Part shown: positions 56,866 to 64,000 of the stretch, piece by piece
How positions within the stretch are numbered: the stretch's first letter is position 1
Layout: every line of letters starts with the position of its first letter
DNA from: Blattamonas nauphoetae
Taxonomy: Eukaryota > Preaxostyla > Oxymonadida
DNA length: 64,000 nt
Direction: 5' to 3'
Assembly: GCA_033064195.1 (NCBI GenBank)
Contig: JARBJD010000005.1
Coordinates: 1 to 64,000 of the forward strand
Program-made: the position numbers and the translations under genes
Notes under the pieces: model-generated
Database searches by the model: none
What the model saw: only the letters and a program-made list of their open reading frames with translations
What the model was told of the DNA's origin: nothing

Positions 56866-58680
56866 ATGAGTTCAGAGCAGTCGATTGTGAATGGAGATCA
56901 CTTGCCGAGTGCGTTGGACAAGCCACCCAGTTGGAAGCTGGTTCGTCGTTTTCGTGTTTAATCTCTCTCCTTCTCAGAACATCACCTCACCACTTCTCAA
57001 AATATTGCAATGTGATGATGAAGAAATTCTTGTTGACACACTCCGAACTTTACAGAAAGTGGCGTCTGGTGTGTATTCCTGTTTTCTTCACCTGAATCTT
57101 GCTGACTGTTTTGGCTGTTCTGGATGTGTATCAGAAAGTGAGACGGATAACACTTTTGATGACTGGTGTCAGTTTCTGTCTCCATTGTGTTGTGGACCAC
57201 ACTCATCTGGACTTCTGGTCTCTCTTTTTCTCATTTGTTCATTCTCGCTTTTTAGGCAGAACTGGTGAAATTACTTGACATTATTTGTTAGTGGTTTTCT
57301 TGGTTGTGATGATCGATGTCTTTTTTGCTTTCTTTCAGATTCGAAATCGCCATCGTTCGTTCGATCATCGATTTCCTCTGAAATCCCTTATTTCATACTC
57401 ACACAATTTCGAGATTGGTCGAACTGTCCTGCATTGGAATCAGTGTGTTTATTTCGTTCTTCTTCTGACTTTATTCTCAGTGTTGTTCGTGCATGGAATC
57501 ACTCTTCTTCGAACCTGAAATCGTCGACTCACTTTTTTGGCGAGATACAGATTTCATTGTTTCTGCATTCAACAGAATTGAACAACCATCACCTCCACCA
57601 GCAGTTCTCGCCACTTTGGCCAGTCTTTCTCTCTTTCCTCATCTCAAAATCGCCTCCCATTCTGTCTTTACTCTTTACAATGTCATCGAACGAGATCCAC
57701 AAGCTCTCACTCTTCTTCCCTCACCTATCTTCTCATCGTCTTCTCCAATCCAACAATATTCTGATCTCTCATTCCTGGCCGCTCTGACAAAGAAATGCCA
57801 AACTGTTTTCTCCGAATTCCAATCTAATCTCCCAACCGATCCTTCACACATCCCAAAATACGCCCAGCTGACGCAGGATGATCAATTCATCATCACGCGT
57901 TCCCTAACTTTCTGCTCATTTTCATCTCGAATCCCATATGTCGCGCTAAAATCAACACCACTAATCGAAGTGTGAGATAACTCTTCTCTTCATTTCTCAT
58001 CATTTTAGGTTCATTATGAGATCGTCTGGGATTTGTTTCTCTTTATTACCGAAGCTCTCACAACGATTATCACGAATATTTCAAACACCAACAATCTCAT
58101 CGCTTCTCTTCCCTCCGACTCTTCTCCAACCACTCAATTGGTTTCTGGAGTTCGTAGAAACATGAGAAATTCTCTGAAACTTCTTCTAAATAAGTGTGAA
58201 CAATTTCGGAACAATGAAGGGAGTTTCTTCAAAAACTTGACATTTAAACTCAAAGATCCCAACACAATATCCTTCCAGAAAATCCTCTTCGACAGTCCAT
58301 CCTTCCCTGACCTCATTCTCAACTCTCTCAAGCTCCCTGGGTGTCAGATCAGAAGACGCACCGTCATCAACGCCGTCACAGATATCGTTCTTCACTTTCG
58401 ATGGATGCAAGAAAGATTCATGACAGCGAATCTTGTTCAACGGATGTTTGAAGCGGTTGATTTTGTGTCTCTTCCTCTCTCGGAATCCGGAACACTTTTT
58501 GAACTCACCAAATTCATCGCCTCAATGTTCATCCCGATGGGAGCTGATGAAGAAACTTGGTTCCAGCGATATCCTCTCATTCGTGTTTCTGTGTTCGAGC
58601 CGGCCAAACACTTCATAACATTCATGTTCAACAATTCACACAATCTCGTTCTGGATGAAGAGGGTAAAACGATGAGGTAA
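56866..58680 (+). CDS. gene B: paralogue of gene A
   Basis: Same architecture as gene A. Exons 56866-56955 (or to 56940), 56978-57068, 57135-57217, 57256-57286, 57339-57442, 57481-57969 and 58009-58680; introns of 22 (or 37), 66, 38, 52, 38 and 39 nt. Shared wording: SALDKPPSWKLVRRF, LQCDDEEILVDTLR, FDDWCQFLSPLCCGPHSSG, KSPSFVRSSISSE, CCSCMESLFFEPE. The 39-nt sixth intron contains an in-frame TGA here but reads through in gene A, which confirms it as an intron. The C-terminus differs from A. It ends with TAA at 58680, overlapping the 3' end of gene I. Function unknown. Confidence 0.78.
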
Positions 58681-59492
58681 GATCTTTCAGAAACCGGACA
58701 GCTCTATCTTGGAGGGCACGGTCGAATGGATACCCCTGTTTCACGATGGCAACAAGGGAGTTGAATACTGCGGATTCATCTTTAAATGTAATTTGTGAGT
58801 TGGAAGGATAATTCAGGACTGTTTTAAACAATGTGCTGATGGCCGAATGTGATTCCCAAAAGTCAGTTCCTCTTCGGAGCTTGAGCCACAACACTTCAAC
58901 TGATTGATTCTCCGAATGGAGTCCAGTGGAGATTCCGAGGCAGAGAGGAGAAGGGATGTCGGTGAAGATCCCAGACTGTTCCTCATCGTCCACAAACAGT
59001 CGAGCTTCCCTCGTCCTCATGTTCACCCGAATCGCTGTTGTTTGCCCGATTGATGAACATTTCTTGTTTGTGCCTGCTGGCTTGAAGTCATTCCCAACTT
59101 TCCACATTTGTCCACTCTTAAGAACAAAATCACCACCAATTCCCCTTTTCCAAAATCCACAAGTGAATTGAGTGGCATCTTTGGGAAGAGGATGTCTGAG
59201 GAAGCCAAGCACTGAAAAGATGAGAAGAGAGAAGAACACACGCACATTCAATCCACTTTGTTTGGTGAATCTGATTTTGAATTCCCACTCTCCCTCGTCG
59301 ATCGGAAAAGTGAATGCGGTTCTCCATTCCTTCTCCAGTTTGGCGATTTGTGTGAGAGTGGTTGGAGTGAGGACGTGAACCGTTCTGTCGAGTGTTTTTA
59401 GTGATTCTGTTCCAACCCAAATCGGAAGATCGGCCAGTTGTTGCTTCAGTCCATCCATCTCATCATTTTCAACTCGCTCCACACTTTCGGAG
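58628..59492 (-). CDS. gene I: SPRY-domain protein, 5' end cut by E2
   Basis: The central part is a SPRY-like fold (GFLRHPLPKDATQF, FWKRGIGGDFVL, MWKVGNDFKPAGTNKK, VNMRTREARLFVDDEEQ, SPLCLGISTG), a protein-interaction domain. I associate this wording with a large Blattamonas family, some members with kinase domains; that is from memory. A 30-nt intron at 59241-59212 joins SGLNV to LLGFLRHPL in phase. The C-terminus has the FNSLVAIVKQGYPFDRALQD segment also seen in gene C. The frame continues up to 59493, where element E2 begins; the true start lies beyond the window. Stop TGA at 58628, overlapping gene B by 53 bp tail to tail. Confidence 0.72.
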
Positions 59493-59589
59493 GGTGTTCC
59501 TTGCTCTCACACCACTACCAAACCAGGGCTCATCAACCTTGTGAGGCATAAACATGGTGATCTGCAAATAACGGGTGGCCAGATCGAAC

Positions 59590-62500
59590 AATTCCAACAA
59601 AAGACCTAGACGTTTATGTCAAATCTAACGAAACTATTTTCGTCCATCTTCGAAAATAATCCTTTTCATCAAATCTTTTTGCGATTTTATGACACACAAC
59701 TCATTTTTTAACTCACACCAAAAACACCGTTGAAAGCCTCATCAGAACGAGATTTCAAGACATCGTGCCGAAGAACCATGGTAAGCACTCAAGACAGTGC
59801 CGGTAACTCAACAAGTAATTGTAGAACTCAAGACAATATACCGCATTTCGAGTCACAACATGGACTCTCGAATGAATCTTTTCTCGACATATTCGCTGAA
59901 TCGAGCTAACCAACAGCCTTTACACGCACTCAAGATAGTGCCAACAACATCACGTCAGGTACAACTGTTCTTAACATGACCAACTCGAACGCCAAGTATT
60001 CAAGAAGAATTTGTGAAGATGGACGAAAGCGCTTCTTGGAACAGCCAAAGACGAAGAATTAACCTATCAGACAACGAATGAACCTGTTCAATCGTTTACT
60101 TTCGAGTACGGCGGGTGAGTGAGCGGGAACATGCTCACCCACCAAACGAGCAGCGATCACAACAATGCGAACGGATTTTTGTGAAACATGAAGAATGTCA
60201 TATCTTAAACAGCATACAGATAGCATGGAGGCAATATGAAGGAAAACTTGAAAGGGAGGAGAGTCCAGATGGCACCTCCTCCCATGCGACTCGTTGTGTC
60301 TCTCAGGCAAAACTAAAGTCGGAGAAAGACACCAGCCTTTCGTCAGAAAGAATTACATCGGAACACAAGCAGATTCTGGAGGGTAACCGTCCCAAACTGA
60401 TGTCACCGCAGTGACAATTCCAAGCAGGGTTGAAGAACCTCACGGTACTCCGAAAGAAAGACACGGGAGCAATTTTCCAACGAGGGTATTTTAGTAGCCG
60501 CTGAGCAATGTACCGACGGGATTGTCTCACTCCTCAACGATCGCACACGTTTTGGTCAATCGGAACCAGAGAAGCAGTCGTTTGCACCAGTGATATCCGG
60601 AACATTCTTCAATGCATTCAAGGAGGTCGTCTTACCTCTATATATCAATCGTAAATCGAGCCAAGTGCAATAAGTCACGCAGAATCCGTCGGAGGTGACG
60701 TACCGGATCACCGCGCAATATAATCGATTCTCGCACATTTTCATCAGCCGTTTCCACTACTAGCTTGGTTTATTTCGATATAGCCATGTGTATTACAGAA
60801 GACAACGTTGATCAGGAAACAATCAAGCAACGATACATATCCATCTTTAAATCTGAACTTTACGGTCGCATTCGATTACATTCGCATCGCAAATCGGGTT
60901 ATTGACGGGAACCGACGGAATGCTGTCAATAATAACTGCATCAGTTGCACAATCAATATCTTCCGAACATCAGGAAAATAATCTACATTCTCGAAGACGT
61001 AACACAGTATTGGAGGAGATCCCCGTTGGATTCATCAATCAGTTCATTTGCGACGAATGAGTTCATTAGAAGTGAACATATCGATCACTTCAATCGCATC
61101 GCACCCAAGCCCGTTGTACATCTTTTTAGCCAGATCAAGAGAACACCGATACCTAACAATTATTTGGCGAAGTTAACGAGAGCAAGTATTGATGCTCAAG
61201 TTCCAAACTTGTGAGCCCGAACAACCGGAAACGAAGTTACACAAGGAAGTCGACGCTACCCTTACAAGAATCAAGGAACACAGCAAGTGGTAGCCAGCGT
61301 TGTCACAGTTAGAGGAAGCAGAGGGTGAGAGATTGAAATTGTCTCATTGCCAATCACAGCGATTTGCGCCTCCGAAACTCCGATTTTTACATCACGTGGA
61401 GATACTACACCCCACGTTGGACATGAATGCAGTAGGAAACAAGGTTTTAGATGAGACAGAATGCGTGAGACACAGAAACACCACTCTCTCGCTTCTTCGC
61501 AGAGAAACTCGAGACAGATCATGAAGCGCTGATTCGAGAACAGAATGAATGCCAGAAGACCCAACAGCTTCTCCACATGCAAGAACAAGCACGTCAAGCG
61601 GACAAAACCAAAATACAGGCTTTGGAGACCCAACTGTCTGCTGCGCTAGAGGAGATCCGAAGATTGACAGACGCCGCTGACACACAGCGAGATGTGCCCA
61701 GATCTGTTGACCCAACCACTTCTGTCATGCCTTCCTTCGTCTTCACAAATCCGTCCCACTTTTGCGTGAACAATATCGACTTCACTCGCACTGAGGTTGG
61801 AGAAGATGAAGACGGTGATTCAGCGATGAGCAACGAGAGATGATATACACGAGACAGGCGGGACATGATCAGACGCTATCTGCTTTCCCGAGACACCCAT
61901 GAAGATAACAAGAGACAGCTGGATGGATCCATCATCGACTCCAACACCTATATCATCGACTCCACCCAAACAACTTCTCTGACAACTTAGACCGAGAAGC
62001 ATTCTTGAACTGGTTCGATGCAGAGGTGAACCGAAGGTGATGGTTTCACCATTTCACCTCGATTGGAGAATAGAAAGCTCAATTGACGATCGACCGACTT
62101 CAAACCGAAAGAAGTACTGTTCATTAGAAGCCGAAATGTTCTCGGATCGCAAATCTCACCTCAAATGAATTGGACAGCTGGGTTGAACATGACGAACCAT
62201 CACACTTTTCACAGATTTCAGACAACTCGAATATAATGATTCTCACGACACTGATTCAACATTGGAGTTTGGAGAAGATGTGGATGAGCACGAGATTCGC
62301 ACGACGGTAGTTGTAGCTCAACAGCATAGGTGGGATGTTGAAGAATCCAAAGAATTCAGACAGAATTACCGTTCAATCATTACTGTCGGAGAACAGTCAC
62401 GCCTAACTTTGCCATCACCACAACCAGACAACAGCTACTTGCAGCGACGGTGACAGCTTGAGACTATGTCCGTAGAACCAGAAGCATAAGAAGAAAACAC

Positions 62501-63439
62501 AGCTCTTCAAGCAAGAATAGCAAGAGATGAATGACACCGCGGATTGAAAGAAGAGCGAACAAGGTGTTTGGCGATATCCTCACACATTTTAATCAACTTA
62601 TACGATACGTAACCATCAGATCTCACACATGACAAACTGATCTCATGTACTCGGAATGAAAAGCTGAGTGACTCGTACGAATCGAGATACTCCAGGTGAG
62701 GAGCTGCATTCGGGACCAAACAACATGAATTGAGAGTTGGAAGAAGACAGGAACCACATCGATGGAGATGAAGAGCGAGAACTTGAAGGAGAGTGTGCGA
62801 TGTTCTCTCACTTTCGCCCATTCAATGATCCATTTCCGAGAATCTGCCGCTCATCTGCGACACGCCGAACATGAAACACTCGGTTGCTCACTAAACACTC
62901 AACTTCACATCTTGTACTGATGTAGCTCGTCTGCAGAAGCGGGCCAGTTGACCTTCCGTGCGTGACATTTGTGCCGTTCACAATCGAAAGTGTTGTATTT
63001 CATCTCCACCGACTCCCCTTTCGTTGTGAATGGACTGGTGTCAGTACCCAGTCGTCACGCCAATCGGTGTTCCGTACAAGACGATTCAGAGAATGATCAT
63101 GAGAAGAGCCACCACGAGGTGGTGAAGCACTTCAAGACAAGTGCTTCACTGAAGAGATATGGGAATTGGTGGACGAGGTTGGAGAGACTTTCCATGTCCT
63201 GAAAGGAACTGAACAAAAGAAGGGGAGGTAGCGTTGTTGAAGTGCTTCACAGAAGACCCCCTACTAACTGACTCCATCAGAGTTGACATTCAGCTGGTGA
63301 CAGCCCTTCTCAGGGGCACGGCCAATATTATTTCAGAAGGAAGAAACACGTACAGATAATGACTTTTCTCTTTGTTTCTCATCATTATCTCTTCTTCTGA
63401 TTCTCTCATTACATTTATTGTTGTTTCTCCTTTCAAAAC
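59590..63439. other. E2 interior, decayed, no intact gene
   Basis: About 3.8 kb with short reading frames only. At 61520-61840 a plus-strand coiled-coil-like stretch (KTKIQALETQLSAALEEIR) could be the relic of a Gag-like protein; that is a guess. Nothing else is recognisable. Confidence 0.4.
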
Positions 63440-63518
63440 TCACAAGGTTGATGAGCCCTGGTTTGGTAGTGGTGTGAGAGCAAGGAACACCTTTCTACCA
63501 AACCAGTGCTCATCAACC
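63440..63518. repeat. E2 internal complementary region
   Basis: The reverse complement contains GGTTGATGAGCACTGGTTTG (right end) fused through AAA to GGTGTTCCTTGCTCTCACAC (left end). The same 79-bp size as in E1. Confidence 0.78.
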
Positions 63519-63544
63519 ATTTTCTTTCTCTGTCGCACAGCAGA

Positions 63545-63697
63545 CTATGAATGTCAGCTCTTCCCCCGATGGAATTGAGCAAGTGACAGCTCTTCCGTTT
63601 CGTGAATCGAGCGAATGTCGGCTCTTCCTTTTCGGGAATTGAGCGAAGGACAGCTCTTCCCTTTCGGGAATTGAGCGAATGTCAGCTCATCCCTTCG
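63545..63697 (+). repeat. about 35-bp tandem repeat, 4 copies
   Basis: Diverged units around GGAATTGAGCGAATGTCAGC and TCTTCCCTTTCG, between the internal complementary region and the right end of E2. Confidence 0.8.
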
Positions 63698-64000
63698 TGT
63701 GGAATGGTGCAAACGCGGTAGAGGCGTCTTTCTTTTATATTACAACCCTTCGGTGTTTTGCACTTCATTAGTCCTTCCGACCTCTCTTTTCCTCCAGTTT
63801 TTCTTCCCCGTTGGGGCTTTTCTGGAGTTGTGGGTAAGATCCCCACACTTTTTTGCTCATCACCGCCCCCACTTGGGCAGAACTGACATTGTGACCCTTG
63901 AGTCCCCTGTCGGGAATCTTTCTCTTGTTTATGATAACAGACAAATTGGTACTCTTTTGTTTGTTATTGTGGTTCGATCTGGCCACCCGTTATTTGCAGA

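Larger units (their letters stand above)
59493..64000. mobile_element. E2: DIRS-like element, runs past window end
   Basis: Same family and layout as E1: a left end with a specific extension (GGTGTTCCTTGCTCTCACAC) then CTACCAAACCAGGGCTCATC; a 79-bp internal complementary region at 63440-63518; and a right inverted repeat beginning before the window end (GGCCACCCGTTATTTGCAG matches the left end inverted). About 4.5 kb, probably near full length. The interior shows only decayed reading frames, one with a coiled-coil resembling a Gag-type N-terminus. It interrupts gene I. Not classifiable beyond architecture; treated as a fossil. Confidence 0.7.

Noticed and set aside
1-64000. Whole-window use of a genetic code with TAA/TAG as Gln
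   Set aside because: Long frames totalling several thousand codons contain no in-frame TAA/TAG; kept only as a question for a few genes.
1-64000. Bacterial origin, operons, rRNA or tRNA genes
   Set aside because: Introns, eukaryote-type transposons and TMEM16/SPRY signatures argue against bacteria; I found no rRNA or tRNA by eye, though short tRNAs could be missed.

Overview
The window looks like nuclear DNA of a flagellate protist. The best match I know from memory is an oxymonad (Preaxostyla), probably Blattamonas nauphoetae or a close relative. The reasons are the large Ser/Thr/Gly-rich right-handed beta-helix protein, a SPRY-type protein whose wording (KxGNDFKPAGTNKK, VNMRTREARLFVDDEEQ) I associate with that genome, very short GT-AG introns (29 to about 96 nt), and dense intronless stretches. 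No bacterial operon, rRNA, tRNA or CRISPR is visible. The species call is inference and no database was searched.

Layout. 0.3-7.8 kb, minus strand: coding remnants, a TMEM16/anoctamin-like membrane protein and a coiled-coil protein, both with small frame breaks mostly at short homopolymers. 8.1-18.5 kb, plus strand: one beta-helix surface protein gene whose reading frame is cut by four different DNA transposons (target duplications of 8, 9, 4 and 2 bp); removing each with one duplication rejoins the frame exactly. 18.8-20.7 kb: a multi-intron gene (A) with a paralogue (B) at 56.9-58.7 kb. 21.3-49.6 kb, minus strand: gene D, split by a 23.7 kb composite insertion (E1, 24546-48229). 49.8-53.0 kb: gene C, split near its start by a pogo-like transposon. 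53.2-56.4 kb: gene H, plus strand. 58.6-59.5 kb: a SPRY-domain gene entered by a second element (E2) of the E1 family that runs off the right end.

E1 is nested. Its ends are inverted repeats with an internal complementary region, the layout of DIRS-like tyrosine-recombinase elements. Inside lie a 5.8 kb hAT element (8-bp duplication), a 7.5 kb unclassified element (8-bp duplication) that itself holds a second 5.2 kb hAT-type element, a pogo-like transposase gene and a 1.27 kb long-inverted-repeat MITE (TA duplication). Both hAT-type elements carry cell-like gene sequence; the second contains an approximately 80-copy 27-bp minisatellite.

Main message: every outermost element whose both flanks can be checked sits inside an exon, and the host frame is intact across the site. 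Either the insertions are young or polymorphic, or the organism removes them. The sequence alone cannot separate these.
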